Assembly: GCA_903838415.1 (NCBI GenBank)
Contig: CAILYI010000009.1
Coordinates: 1 to 37,739 of the forward strand
DNA: 37,739 nt
Direction of reading: 5' to 3'
Source of the DNA: an uncultured Anaerolineae bacterium
GTDB taxonomy: Bacteria; Chloroflexota; Anaerolineae; Anaerolineales; Villigracilaceae
The notes beneath the pieces are model-generated. The model saw nothing but the letters and a program-made list of their open reading frames with translations, was not told where the DNA came from and searched no databases. The first letter of the stretch is position 1. Each line of letters opens with the position of its first letter. Position numbers and translations under genes: made by a program. Below are positions 25,006 through 33,477 of this stretch, piece by piece.

Positions 25006-26454
25006 TTACTTGTTATCGAAACGCCCGCCCCATTTGATGGGGTCGCCGGAGTAGCCCAGGGCTTTCCAGTCCATGCGCCCGTTGTCAGTGTGACAGTCGT
25101 CGCATTGCAGGGCGTTTTCTTTGGGCTGAACCATGTGGGTGGTGGGCCAATACATATAAGTTTGGGCGAAGCCGTAGCTGCCGCTATATTTCAGTCCCAT
25201 GCGTTCCTGTCCCAGTTGGAAGGCGTTATTCCAATCAAAGGTGGTCCAGTAGCCGCCTGGCCCGGAAGTGATGGGTGCCAGCAGATAATTGTTGCCGGTG
25301 TCGTAGGGCTGGTTGGCCACATGCAGTTTGAAGGGGAAAATCTTGGCGCTTTGATCGCTGATATCGCCAGCTGGTTTGTTGATGTAAGTTGGCTGGGTCG
25401 GGTCGATCTTATCGCCGAGCAGGTAGCGGGCCGAAAGATTGCCGTTGAACCACAGGTAGGTGGGCCGGACGTTCTTTTCGTAAACGAAATTACCCTTAAT
25501 TTTCAGATAGGTGTAGTGGTCGTCGCCGATATCCTGGCCAGAAGTAGACCAATCCCAGGAGACTTTTGTGGGATCTTTGAGCGCCATGGCCGGGATGTGG
25601 CAGGTCTGGCAGGCCAGGGATTTGACATGCTGGTTGAGTCGTTCGTCTTTGTGCAGGTTCTCTGCGTGACATTGCGTGCAGGAAACCTGTTCATTTGGAT
25701 CGACGGTAATGTTATCGACAATCAGTCGGCCTTTGACGACGTGGTCTTTGGTCACATGGCAGTCGGTGCAGATGAAGTTGTTCTTGCCCATGTGCACATC
25801 GAGACTCTCGCCGGGGAATTTCAGGCTTTCGTCGAGATCGCCGTGTTTGACGCCGTTGCCGCCGCCGCCGTCAAAATGGCATTTTCCGCAGGTGGCGCGG
25901 TTGGGGGCTGCCACGCTGCGGGCTGCGGCCAGCAGGTCAACTGTATCAGCCGGGTTGCCATAGCTGCCTTTGGCGTATCCGGAAGCGGCATGACACATCA
26001 GGCAGTCCACGTTTTCGCTTTTGGTGAAATCAAAAGCGGGAGTGGTGGCTGTCTTTTCCTTCCAGTCATAGCCGATATGGCAATTCATGCAACTTTTCTG
26101 GTTGCCTTGCGCGCTGATGCAGAAGTTGTTGATCTGGTTGGCTTTGCCAATCGTCACAGGTTCTGAGCGACCAGGCACGGTGAAGGGTTTTGATTCCCAG
26201 GTCCAGTGAGTGGTCATCATGATGTCTTTGGCCGCATCGGGGTGGCAGCGCAGGCAATCACGCGTCACATCCTGACCGGAGGCAAAGGGGCCTTTGATGA
26301 TGTCCGCATGGCTGGTGTGAATGGGATGTTCAGGGACGCCCGCCCAGGGGTCGGTCGTCTGTGCGGCGGTTTTGGGCCAAAAAATAATCGCCGGTACGAT
26401 GATTACTGCCAGGATTCCGATCAGGCCCAAAATCCAATAGGGTTGTTTCTTCAT
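25006..26454 (-). CDS. Octaheme cytochrome c, tetrathionate reductase (OTR) family
   Basis: 482 residues with an N-terminal anchor (about 7-27) and eight CxxCH sites, starting near residues 67, 122, 151, 189, 229, 259, 282 and 451. The order, and segments such as INNFCIS...CMNCHIGYDW, VDCLMCHAASG, CHFDGGGGNGVKHGDLD and ACQTCHIPAMA...WDWSTSG, match the octaheme tetrathionate reductase family. The Shewanella enzyme reduces tetrathionate, and also nitrite and hydroxylamine, in vitro, so the physiological substrate here is open. Neighbouring YeeE/YedE genes favour sulfur oxyanions. It follows arsR by 24 bases and precedes the cytochrome b fusion. Confidence 0.92.
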   Translation of the reverse strand: MKKQPYWILGLIGILAVIIVPAIIFWPKTAAQTTDPWAGVPEHPIHTSHADIIKGPFASGQDVTRDCLRCHPDAAKDIMMTTHWTWESKPFTVPGRSEPVTIGKANQINNFCISAQGNQKSCMNCHIGYDWKEKTATTPAFDFTKSENVDCLMCHAASGYAKGSYGNPADTVDLLAAARSVAAPNRATCGKCHFDGGGGNGVKHGDLDESLKFPGESLDVHMGKNNFICTDCHVTKDHVVKGRLIVDNITVDPNEQVSCTQCHAENLHKDERLNQHVKSLACQTCHIPAMALKDPTKVSWDWSTSGQDIGDDHYTYLKIKGNFVYEKNVRPTYLWFNGNLSARYLLGDKIDPTQPTYINKPAGDISDQSAKIFPFKLHVANQPYDTGNNYLLAPITSGPGGYWTTFDWNNAFQLGQERMGLKYSGSYGFAQTYMYWPTTHMVQPKENALQCDDCHTDNGRMDWKALGYSGDPIKWGGRFDNK

Positions 26455-26478
26455 TGCATACTCCTCAGGGCTGAGAAA

Positions 26479-26826
26479 TTAATCCGCCTGAACCTGAATT
26501 TCTTCCATCAGGTTGGCGCGATAGGCAATTCGGTCGCGCAGTACGCTGCGCAGCAAGTCAAGCGCCTGGATCAATCTCCGGTCACTGAGTTCATACTGGA
26601 TGCTGACACCCTGGCGCTTGGCGCGTACCAGCCCACGATCTCGCAGGATTTTGAGATGCCGCGAGGTGGTGGGCTGGGAGATGTTTAGTTCGGCGGTTAT
26701 CTCTCCAACGTTGCGCACCTGTTCATCCAGCGCATATAAAATCAGGATGCGGGTGGGGTCTGCAAGCGCAAAGCAAAGGTCAGCTTCAAGTTGGGAGATT
26801 TCCTGGGAAAGAGTTTGTGAAATCAT
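26479..26826 (-). CDS. ArsR family transcriptional repressor
   Basis: This 115-residue winged-helix protein has the ArsR pattern: FALADPTRILILYAL, then NVGEITAELNISQPTTSRHLKILRDRGLVRAKRQG as the DNA-binding helices. It has a single Cys (residue 18), so it lacks the Cys pairs of arsenic sensors and of the persulfide sensors SqrR/BigR. It is the first gene of the cytochrome/YeeE operon and lies next to a strong palindrome, so it probably represses this operon and itself. The signal is unknown. Confidence 0.88.
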   Translation of the reverse strand: MISQTLSQEISQLEADLCFALADPTRILILYALDEQVRNVGEITAELNISQPTTSRHLKILRDRGLVRAKRQGVSIQYELSDRRLIQALDLLRSVLRDRIAYRANLMEEIQVQAD

Positions 26827-26844
26827 AGGGGTTCTCTTCTGTCA

Positions 26845-26866
26845 ATATATGCGAATAAGCATATAT
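26845..26866. promoter_or_regulatory. Probable ArsR operator
   Basis: ATATATGC (26845-26852) and GCATATAT (26859-26866) form a perfect inverted repeat with a six-base spacer, 19 bases upstream of the arsR start. Length and AT-richness suit an ArsR-family homodimer site covering the operon promoter. Confidence 0.65.
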
Positions 26867-26917
26867 ATTGATTGTTTCTTATATTAGCACCATTTTTCAC
26901 AATCCTGTAGTGTGCAC

Positions 26918-26985
26918 TGTCACATGGAGTTATGCGGAATGTCACATATGAAACTCACCAAAGATGACCTGATTTGTGGTACACT
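26918..26985 (+). promoter_or_regulatory. XRE-cupin promoter region with repeated TGTCACAT
   Basis: TGTCACAT occurs twice (26918-26925 and 26940-26947), 22 bases apart start to start, about two helical turns. Downstream, TGGTACACT (26977-26985) is an extended -10 box, 25 bases before the ATG of the XRE-cupin gene. The repeats may be operators for that regulator or for a Crp-like protein. Confidence 0.4.
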
Positions 26986-27010
26986 GAAAAAAAATTTACA
27001 GAGGTTTGGT

Positions 27011-27619
27011 ATGACTGCGCTCACAAGACAAGCTGTATCGATCGATGTTGGGAATCGCCTGCGTCAGCTGCGCGAATCTCGTAAGGTTTCCATGCGTAGC
27101 CTGGCAACGATGAGCGGCCTTTCTGCAAATGCTTTGAGCATGATCGAGCGCGGAAAGACGTCTCCTTCTGTTTCCACGCTTTATCGCATTGCGGATGCGC
27201 TCGCTGTTCCGGTGACGGATTTCTTCGGTCCCGAGGAAGTGCGCAAAAAAGTGGTTTTCCTGAAGGCGGAAGAACGCACCCGCTTGCCTTTTATGCGCGG
27301 ATTGTGGGAAGGCCTGGGCGGGGAGATGTTTACCGGTCGTGCCATGCCTTTCCTGCTTACGCTTGAAAATGGTGCCAGCAGCGGGCCAAACCCCATGCTC
27401 CACAGCGGACACGAGTTCGTATATTGCCTGCGTGGACAGTTGGAGTATCAGGTGGAGGCCCAGGTTTATAACATGGAAAGTGGCGACAGCCTGTTATTTG
27501 CGGCGCAGCTCAGACATCGCTGGCGTAATCCGGGTGGGATGGTGACGAATGTCCTGATTTTCATTTCCGATTATGCCGATGGTGATCAGCCCATGCCCCA
27601 TGTTGAGCGAGCCGAATAA
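27011..27619 (+). CDS. XRE-family regulator with C-terminal cupin domain
   Basis: This 202-residue protein has an N-terminal XRE helix-turn-helix (VGNRLRQLRESRKVSMRSLA, SGLSANALSMIERGKTSPS, residues about 15-65). A C-terminal cupin_2 barrel follows (about 125-195: HSGHEFVYCLRGQLEYQV, then DSLLFAAQLRHRWRN). This layout is typical of small-molecule-responsive regulators of the PuuR/SutR kind. The start at 27011 has GAGG six bases upstream; the extra 33 residues from 26912 would cover the promoter. It is divergent from arsR and convergent with the hexaheme cytochrome, so it may control either. Confidence 0.85.
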   Translation: MTALTRQAVSIDVGNRLRQLRESRKVSMRSLATMSGLSANALSMIERGKTSPSVSTLYRIADALAVPVTDFFGPEEVRKKVVFLKAEERTRLPFMRGLWEGLGGEMFTGRAMPFLLTLENGASSGPNPMLHSGHEFVYCLRGQLEYQVEAQVYNMESGDSLLFAAQLRHRWRNPGGMVTNVLIFISDYADGDQPMPHVERAE

Positions 27620-27666
27620 TTCAGTTATTTCACCTGATTTCGTCTCTTGCGCGCAAGATCAATTAG

Positions 27667-27716
27667 AAAAGGATAAGAAAACGGATGCCGTGCGGCATCC
27701 GTTTTCTTATCCTTTT
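27667..27716. terminator. Bidirectional terminator, 24-bp perfect stem
   Basis: AAAAGGATAAGAAAACGGAT...(27667-27690) is perfectly complementary to 27693-27716 with a two-base gap. Both strands end in T-tracts. It lies between the convergent XRE-cupin and hexaheme cytochrome genes. Confidence 0.9.
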
Positions 27717-27737
27717 CTGCCAGGAATAAAAATAGAA

Positions 27738-27766
27738 AAGCGGGGCTGCACATGGCAGCCCCGCTT
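27738..27766 (-). terminator. Terminator of the hexaheme cytochrome gene
   Basis: AAGCGGGGCTGC (27738-27749) pairs with GCAGCCCCGCTT (27755-27766), followed on the minus strand by TTTTCTATTTTT. It is 26 bases past the cytochrome stop. Confidence 0.88.
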
Positions 27767-27792
27767 GTTTTACTCAATTGCGTGTTGCGATA

Positions 27793-28812
27793 TTACTTCA
27801 GAGCTTCGAGGGATGCTTCAATCAAAGCCATGACATAGTTCGGATTGTGAGCGCCCTTGCTAGCGTCTTCTTCGATCGCGCCATAGTTGAAGAGGGCGGA
27901 AGCGGTCTTTTCATCATAGGTGCCGGCAACAGGTGCGCCATTGGCATCAAGCAGACCCTTCTTGGTCAGTGCGTCCTTGAGTTCTGCCATTTTTTCTTCG
28001 AACTTGGTCTCGTAACCGTTGATGTTGAAGTCCTTAGCATCGGCATGGCACTTCACGCAGGTAGCGAGTTGCGGTTCAAAGAGGTGGTTTTTGCCTTCGC
28101 CCAAGTGGCAAGCCACGCAGGAGTCTTCTAGCATGGAATAGTGCGCGCCGGGCTTGCCTTCAACACCAAAGCCGCCGGAGCCCATCATAATGTCGCCCTG
28201 ATCGCTCAGGTGAGTATTGAAGCGGACGGTTGCAGCGTACTTGGTAGGATCGGTCTTGTCCTTGAAGTTCGCCATGTAGCGGCGAGCCTGGTGGCAGTTG
28301 ACGCACAGATTGCTATTGCCTTTATCAAAGGTCAAACCGCTGATGACCATGGTGACAGGGGCAGTGGACTCAAGCGCCCAGTCAGCGCCGGTATAGGTGG
28401 TGTGGATCTGATGGCAGGCGCGGCAATCCTGGCGGGAAGGCTCGGCAGCACCGGCTTTGACTTTGTCAAAGCTCAGGCCAGCAGCCATTCTTTCGCTGAA
28501 GGAGTTACCAGAGTGGCAGCCTGCGCAGCTTGGGTTGCCATATTCTTCAGCCATGGCAGCGCCGTTGCCGTGTTTTTCCAATGACCAAGCGGCCTTCTTG
28601 CTGGAAATCAGGGCAGTGTCATTGTGGCATTCGGTGCAGGACATATCTGTCGCTACGGCAGCCTTGCCATCAGCACCGGCAGGACCGGCAGGGCCAACAG
28701 GACCGGCAGGGCCAGCCGGGCCTGCTGCACCAGCTGCACCGGCACAGGCGGATAAAACGACGGCAGCCAGGATCAGCGTGCCTACTAGAACAAGAATTCG
28801 TTTTGTGGACAT
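27793..28812 (-). CDS. Hexaheme cytochrome c lipoprotein with collagen-like stalk
   Basis: 339 residues from the ATG at 28812, chosen for the AAGGAG site and lipoprotein signal (lipobox LSAC, Cys 23). Directly after the lipid anchor are nine Gly-X-Y triplets (residues 25-51, mostly GPA), a collagen-like stalk. Six CxxCH heme sites follow (CTECH, CAGCH, CRACH, CVNCH, CVACH, CVKCH), and the C-terminal KGAHNPNYVMALI is like multiheme nitrite-reductase-related cytochromes. The design suggests a surface electron carrier held away from the membrane. It is alone in its operon, with a Crp-like site far upstream. The redox partner is probably among the multiheme proteins nearby. Confidence 0.85.
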   Translation of the reverse strand: MSTKRILVLVGTLILAAVVLSACAGAAGAAGPAGPAGPVGPAGPAGADGKAAVATDMSCTECHNDTALISSKKAAWSLEKHGNGAAMAEEYGNPSCAGCHSGNSFSERMAAGLSFDKVKAGAAEPSRQDCRACHQIHTTYTGADWALESTAPVTMVISGLTFDKGNSNLCVNCHQARRYMANFKDKTDPTKYAATVRFNTHLSDQGDIMMGSGGFGVEGKPGAHYSMLEDSCVACHLGEGKNHLFEPQLATCVKCHADAKDFNINGYETKFEEKMAELKDALTKKGLLDANGAPVAGTYDEKTASALFNYGAIEEDASKGAHNPNYVMALIEASLEALK

Positions 28813-28952
28813 TGTTTCATTCTCCTTTTTGGGTTTTGTTGACAAAACTATTGGAAGGTGTTGTCTCTTCGTGTTGGTGAACACAACCTGTAATCCGATA
28901 ATTCTGTCATAAATTGACAAGATTAATCTTACCTTAATTTAGGATTTATGCT

Positions 28953-28968
28953 TGTGTCATTGCTCACA
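28953..28968. promoter_or_regulatory. CRP-like palindrome
   Basis: TGTGTCATTGCTCACA matches TGTGA-N6-TCACA at nine of ten positions. It lies about 140 bases upstream of the hexaheme cytochrome start, in a long AT-rich intergenic region (28813-29065) that holds no gene. No convincing -35/-10 pair was found beside it. Confidence 0.4.
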
Positions 28969-29065
28969 AAGAAATGTGATAAATGTAACAGGTGATAGCT
29001 GATGTTTATTAATATCAGTTAACCTTATTATCATTTCGCGCTCATTATACTACCATTACGCTATC

Positions 29066-29109
29066 TTATAAGGAAAAGACGAGCTAATTAGCTCGTCTTT
29101 TCCTTATAA
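29066..29109. terminator. Bidirectional terminator, 22-bp perfect palindrome
   Basis: TTATAAGGAAAAGACGAGCT... (29066-29087) is the exact reverse complement of 29088-29109, with T-tracts on both strands. It lies about 100 bases beyond the DinG-type helicase stop, so it probably ends that transcript. Confidence 0.85.
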
Positions 29110-29209
29110 AAACCTTGCTTTATGGGATTTTACCGATTTTGCAGGAACCATTCGTTTGGATGATTAGTCCGGCGCCTGGAATTGCATTAAAAAAAGCTGA
29201 GCGCTGTTT

Positions 29210-32032
29210 TTATAAATCCAGCCAGCGCGCGGCCTGTTTTGGCAGGTCATTCAGACTGGCCTGGCGGATGGTGCATTGCGGCAGGCTTTCAATAAATAAA
29301 CGTCCGTATTGCTTGGTTAAAACACGCCGGTCGAGGATGGCGACAATTCCTCGGTCGCTGGCTGAGCGGATCAGACGCCCGAATCCCTGCCGGAATTTGA
29401 GAATCGCCTCCGGGACCTGGTACTCGCTGAAAGGGTCATCAAAGGTCTCGGAGCGGGCCGCCACCAGCGGGTCGGACGGAACTTCAAAGGGGATTTTGGT
29501 GATAAACACCACTGAAAGCGAGTCGCCGGGCACATCCACACCTTCCCAAAAGGAACGGGTGCCCAATAAAACGGCGCGCGGGCTGCTTTTGAAGGCTTCC
29601 AACAAAGCAGCCGGACTGGCGCCTTCGCCCTGTTCATAGACCTGAATGTCGTTCTGGCTCAGCGGACGAATAATGGCGGCTGAGGTGCGTTTTAACTGCG
29701 CATACGAGGTGAACAACACCAGCATCTTGCCGCCGGTGGCTGTGGCGGTCTGAATGATGGCGCGGTTGACGGCACCTTCATAGCCGGGCGCATTCGGCTC
29801 CGGGATGTCATTGGGAATGTACAGCAGGGCCGAATTCTCATAATCAAAAGGCGAGCCGAGCGTCAGTTCATCGGCTTCATCCGCCAGCAGCAGGTTGCGT
29901 AGATAGGTGAAATCTCCGGCGGCCGTCAGCGTGGCGGAGGTCAGGATGACGCTGGATTTTTCATGCCACAGATATTTTTCAATCAACGGCCCAACGCGCA
30001 GAGGCGCGGTGTTCAGCGTCATCCGGTTGTTCATCGGCTGGACTTCGATCCAGTAGATGGTTTCGGGCGAGGGCTTGTGGATCATGCCGCTGATGGCGGC
30101 TTCTGCTTCCATCAAGCGCCGCAGCAGGTTGCTCAGGTTGCCCATCGGGTCTTCGAGCTCTTCCACGCCATCGCTGTATAGCTCGGCGGCGGCTTTGTAA
30201 AGCTCATTGATGCCCTTGATGAGCAGCACCATGGTTTCGCCAGCCGTACCCCAACTGATTTCGACATTATCCCAGCCTGGCAGGCTGCGGCTCGACGGCA
30301 GGATGCGCTCCTGGTAGGCGTACTGGCTCTTGGGGCGGCCTTCGCGCTGAATGCTGATGAACTCGCCCAATGCGTGGAAAAAGTCCCTGGCGTAGCTATC
30401 CAGCCGAAAGGCCGATTCGCTGGCGTGATGCACAATCTGCGTCAGCCGGGCGTAATCGGTCGGGCGCAGCGCGTCGCGCGTGACGCTCAGCAGGTGTCCG
30501 AGGATGCCGCCCGAAGTGCCGCCGGCTTCTTTTAACATGCGTTCAAAATCATTTTGCGAAAGCCGGAAGGACAGCGCGCCGGTGGTCGCTCCTTCCAGGT
30601 GATGCGCTTCATCAATTACGAGATACTGGTATTCGGGCAGCACTTTCGAGCCGGTCGCCACGTCCGAGAGCAGCAGGGCGTGGTTGACAATTAAAATATG
30701 CGCGCTCTGTGCGGCCTGTTTGGCCTTGTAGAACGGACATTCGCCGCCCATGCGCCCGGCGCAGTTCTCGGAGGAACAGGCGTCGTCCTCGGCCGAAAGG
30801 CGCATCCAGGCGTCTTTTTCAGCGGGACGGTTCAGGTTCAAGTCGCTGCGATCGCCGCTGGCCCCGTTCCAACTCCAGACCAAAATTTTGGAAAGCACGC
30901 GCATCTCGTCAACGTGGTTGGGGCCGCTGTGGCGCATGATCTCCAGACGGCGCGGGCACAGATAGTTGGCGCGGCCTTTGAGCACCGAGGCGCGCAAATC
31001 AATACCCAGCGCCTCGCGCACACTCGGAATGTCTTTTTGGATCAGTTGATCTTGCAGGTTGATGGTGTTGGTGGAAATCACCACGCGCGTATTGTTCTGG
31101 ATCGCAAACAACGCCGCCGGGACGAGATACGCAAATGATTTGCCCACGCCCGTGCCCGCTTCGACCAGCAGGTGACCGTCATACGAGAGAGCGTTGGTCA
31201 CGGCGCGCAGCATCTCCACCTGTTCGGGGCGCTGTTCGTAAAATTCAAAATAGTGGGAAAAAGGCCCGCCATATTCGAGGATGGAGGCCACTTCATCCAC
31301 ATCCAGCGCGAGTGGCTCTGTCACCGGTCCCAGGGCTGGAATTTTCGCACCCTTTTCCGGCTGACCGAACAATGGGCCGTCCTCTGCCTGTGGGTTGACT
31401 CGCTTGCCGCGTTTCCCTGCCGGGTTGCCCGGTACCTGTTCACGGGCGCGCTGGCGCAGCGCATTCTGGAAGGCATAATTGCCATCCCAGTCGAGCGGCT
31501 CGCCGTTGCGGACGATTTCCGCCAGCAGTTCGAGCGGCAGTTCGAGCGCCATCTCGTACAGTCGCGCATAAACCGCGTGGGTGACGCGCGCATCGTCGAG
31601 GGCGCGGTGCGAGGCGGGCAACGGAATGCCGAGCAGCTGGCCCAAAGCCCCCAAATTGTAGCGGCTGGCAGTGGGCAGCAGGACGGAAGCCATTTCATAG
31701 GTATCCGCCACAGGATTGAGCAGCAGGATGCGCTGTTTTTGCAAAAAGCCCAGGTCGAAACGGACATTTTGTCCGAGCACCGGCAAATCGCCGACGAACT
31801 CAGCCAGATCCTGGATCACGTCCTGCAGGCGCGGCGACTGGCGCACCATACCGTCGTCGATGCCGGTCAGCGCCGTGATATTCTCGGGGATGTGCCGGTT
31901 GGGATTGATCAGCGTCGACCACTCATCCTCGACGCGATGCCCGTTAAAACGGACCGCGCCAATTTCGATGATGCTGTCTTTGGCATTGTCGAGGCCGGTG
32001 GTTTCAATATCAATGGAAACGATGGAGGTCAT
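29210..32032 (-). CDS. DinG-type ATP-dependent helicase with N-terminal DnaQ-like exonuclease
   Basis: 940 residues. Residues 1-165 are a DEDDh 3'-5' exonuclease (DIETTG at 8-13, GQNVRFD near 87, HRALDDA at 142-148). Residues 250-930 are an XPD/DinG-family superfamily 2 helicase: Walker A EAGTGVGKS (292-299), DEAH box (474-477) and four Cys (359, 419, 424, 432) placed to hold a 4Fe-4S cluster. QGFGRLIRS near the C-terminus is motif VI. This exonuclease-helicase fusion is typical of Firmicutes and Chloroflexota DinG. It acts in DNA repair or R-loop processing in the cytoplasm. No clear ribosome-binding site is seen. Confidence 0.93.
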   Translation of the reverse strand: MTSIVSIDIETTGLDNAKDSIIEIGAVRFNGHRVEDEWSTLINPNRHIPENITALTGIDDGMVRQSPRLQDVIQDLAEFVGDLPVLGQNVRFDLGFLQKQRILLLNPVADTYEMASVLLPTASRYNLGALGQLLGIPLPASHRALDDARVTHAVYARLYEMALELPLELLAEIVRNGEPLDWDGNYAFQNALRQRAREQVPGNPAGKRGKRVNPQAEDGPLFGQPEKGAKIPALGPVTEPLALDVDEVASILEYGGPFSHYFEFYEQRPEQVEMLRAVTNALSYDGHLLVEAGTGVGKSFAYLVPAALFAIQNNTRVVISTNTINLQDQLIQKDIPSVREALGIDLRASVLKGRANYLCPRRLEIMRHSGPNHVDEMRVLSKILVWSWNGASGDRSDLNLNRPAEKDAWMRLSAEDDACSSENCAGRMGGECPFYKAKQAAQSAHILIVNHALLLSDVATGSKVLPEYQYLVIDEAHHLEGATTGALSFRLSQNDFERMLKEAGGTSGGILGHLLSVTRDALRPTDYARLTQIVHHASESAFRLDSYARDFFHALGEFISIQREGRPKSQYAYQERILPSSRSLPGWDNVEISWGTAGETMVLLIKGINELYKAAAELYSDGVEELEDPMGNLSNLLRRLMEAEAAISGMIHKPSPETIYWIEVQPMNNRMTLNTAPLRVGPLIEKYLWHEKSSVILTSATLTAAGDFTYLRNLLLADEADELTLGSPFDYENSALLYIPNDIPEPNAPGYEGAVNRAIIQTATATGGKMLVLFTSYAQLKRTSAAIIRPLSQNDIQVYEQGEGASPAALLEAFKSSPRAVLLGTRSFWEGVDVPGDSLSVVFITKIPFEVPSDPLVAARSETFDDPFSEYQVPEAILKFRQGFGRLIRSASDRGIVAILDRRVLTKQYGRLFIESLPQCTIRQASLNDLPKQAARWLDL

Positions 32033-32082
32033 GTGGCAAGTTTACCATGAAACAGGTGTTCGAAATAAGTCCCCAGAGAAAA

Positions 32083-32112
32083 AAACAGCCTCCTGTTATC
32101 AGGAGGCTGTTT
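32083..32112 (-). terminator. Intrinsic terminator after the frameshifted lipoprotein gene
   Basis: AAACAGCCTCCT (32083-32094) and AGGAGGCTGTTT (32101-32112) make a 12-bp stem with a six-base loop. Seven T follow on the minus strand. Confidence 0.92.
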
Positions 32113-32129
32113 CAACTGGAAACTTAATC

Positions 32130-33291
32130 TTAGCCGATAATGCACATGCAGGCACTGCTGTCCCAGCCGTATGTGCAGCCGCCGGCAGGCGGCAGGCAGA
32201 ATGGATGCAACGGTATGAAGATTGGAGGCGGTGGGTTGGGTGTTCCCGGCCCGGCTGTTGGGGATTCGCCGCCGCCATGCTTTTTGACGGGGGTCGGCTC
32301 GGCATTAGAGCAAAGCAAAGGCTCGGAGCCGGTAGGCGTGAACCCAAAATTGGCGCGGCAACTGTTATCCACCATGTACAAGCCTTTCAGCGGGTAGTTG
32401 GGATTATCCTTGAGGGGCGAACCGGCCTCCAGTATCGTCATCCGGTCGTTGTAGTTGAATTTTGCTGGATCCTTCAAGCCGGCATCCGCCCAGGGATTCC
32501 ACATGAAGGAGGCGCCGCTCAGGCTGCTTTTGAAGGCAAATTCAAGGATGGATGGGTCGTCCGGGTTGCTGCGTACCCAGGCCAGGTCCGGGTCGCTGCC
32601 TTTGCCGTGATCGAACTCAATCGAATCATAGCCATTTCCATTCAGCGGGGCTTCAGAAGCGGAAGCGTTTGCGCCGCCGGTATCCCGGTTTTTATCGAGA
32701 TATACCTGGACATTTTCGGTTGTCCAGGTGCTGCTGTAGGGCGGCTGCGCCCAAATCAGGATGTCACCAAAGCCGTTGCGGTTCTGGTCGATCTCAATTC
32801 CATAGTCGTTTTGGCTGGGGTCGTTGGGATCGCTGCCGATCAGCCCGATAAAGGCATAATTCCAGTCGCCGTTCTGAATCAGTCGAAAAGTGACGATATC
32901 AAGGTTCGAAAAATAAGTCATATCGTTTTGGCTGAAAGGCCTCTCGAAGCGGTTGAATTGATACGCTTCCCCGTATGGGGCGCGATGCTCGGGGCCGGTA
33001 CCGGACGAATCGACATCGTAGAAGGTCGTTCCGGATGGTTTCATATCTGCCGGAGTAAGCAGATGGGCTATGGCGGGGGGCGACTGTGGGCGGCGCGGTT
33101 TCCTGAACGGCGACCGGCGTGGGCGTCTCACTGGCTGCAATCACCGGTACGGATGTCTCACTGGCCGCAATCACCTGCGGCGGCATGGTAGGAGGGTTGG
33201 GCGTTTGCGCTTGCGGCAGGTTGCAGCCACTCAGCAAAAGTAAGATGATGAAGATGTTTGCGAGATGATGGGTTTTTTTGCCTATGAACAT
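32130..33291 (-). pseudogene. Secreted Thr/Pro-rich lipoprotein with a frameshift in a C tract
   Basis: The gene starts at ATG 33291 (GGAGGAGG upstream). It has a lipoprotein signal (lipobox LSGC) and a Thr/Pro linker containing the repeat VIAASET. The frame then shifts at a run of six G on the plus strand (33075-33080). After the shift the second frame encodes a long domain (DVDSSGTGPEHRAPYGEAYQ..., with YGIEIDQNRNGFGD) and a Cys-rich tail CLPPAGGC...ACMC. Removing one base gives a 386-residue protein. I recognise no family for the main domain. It could be phase variation, decay or a base-call error in the homopolymer. Confidence 0.75.
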
Positions 33292-33418
33292 GCGCCTCCT
33301 CCTTATTTGCCGATCAGCCATGCTTTTTGAATTCGAGCGCTGTTATGAATCTGAGAATATTCAGGATTTCAGTGTGTTGGCACTCGTTCGGAAAAGTTCA
33401 ATTTGCCGCTAAATAACA

Positions 33419-33457
33419 CAGAAGGCCTCGGGTTCGGATGAGCACCGGGGCCTTCTG
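33419..33457 (-). terminator. Probable terminator of the NERD-like membrane protein gene
   Basis: CAGAAGGCC (33419-33427) pairs with GGCCTTCTG (33449-33457), extended by CGG/CCG, 21 bases after the gene's stop. The following T-tract is poor (TGTTATTT). Confidence 0.65.
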
Positions 33458-33477
33458 AAATTAACACTGAATGACGA

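Noticed and set aside
22364-26166. Long plus-strand frames (about 490, 300 and 390 codons) opposite the multiheme cytochromes
   Set aside because: The CxxCH-containing minus-strand proteins are certain. The plus-strand frames have no motifs and no ribosome-binding sites and are complementary-strand shadows.
25006-26454. Assignment as hydroxylamine oxidoreductase or NrfA nitrite reductase
   Set aside because: The heme spacing and the INNFCIS, GGGGNGVKHGDLD and WDWSTSG segments match the octaheme tetrathionate reductase family. NrfA has a CxxCK heme and fewer hemes, and the heme spacing does not fit HAO.
27667-27766. Two adjacent hairpins considered as a CRISPR fragment or repeat array
   Set aside because: The hairpin sequences differ, there are no spacers, and both have T-tracts and lie between convergent genes, so they are terminators. 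No CRISPR array was seen anywhere in the window.
31172-33191. Plus-strand frames of 292 and 491 codons opposite the helicase and lipoprotein
   Set aside because: The helicase motifs and the lipoprotein signal on the minus strand explain the region. The plus frames lack recognisable content and cross a real terminator.
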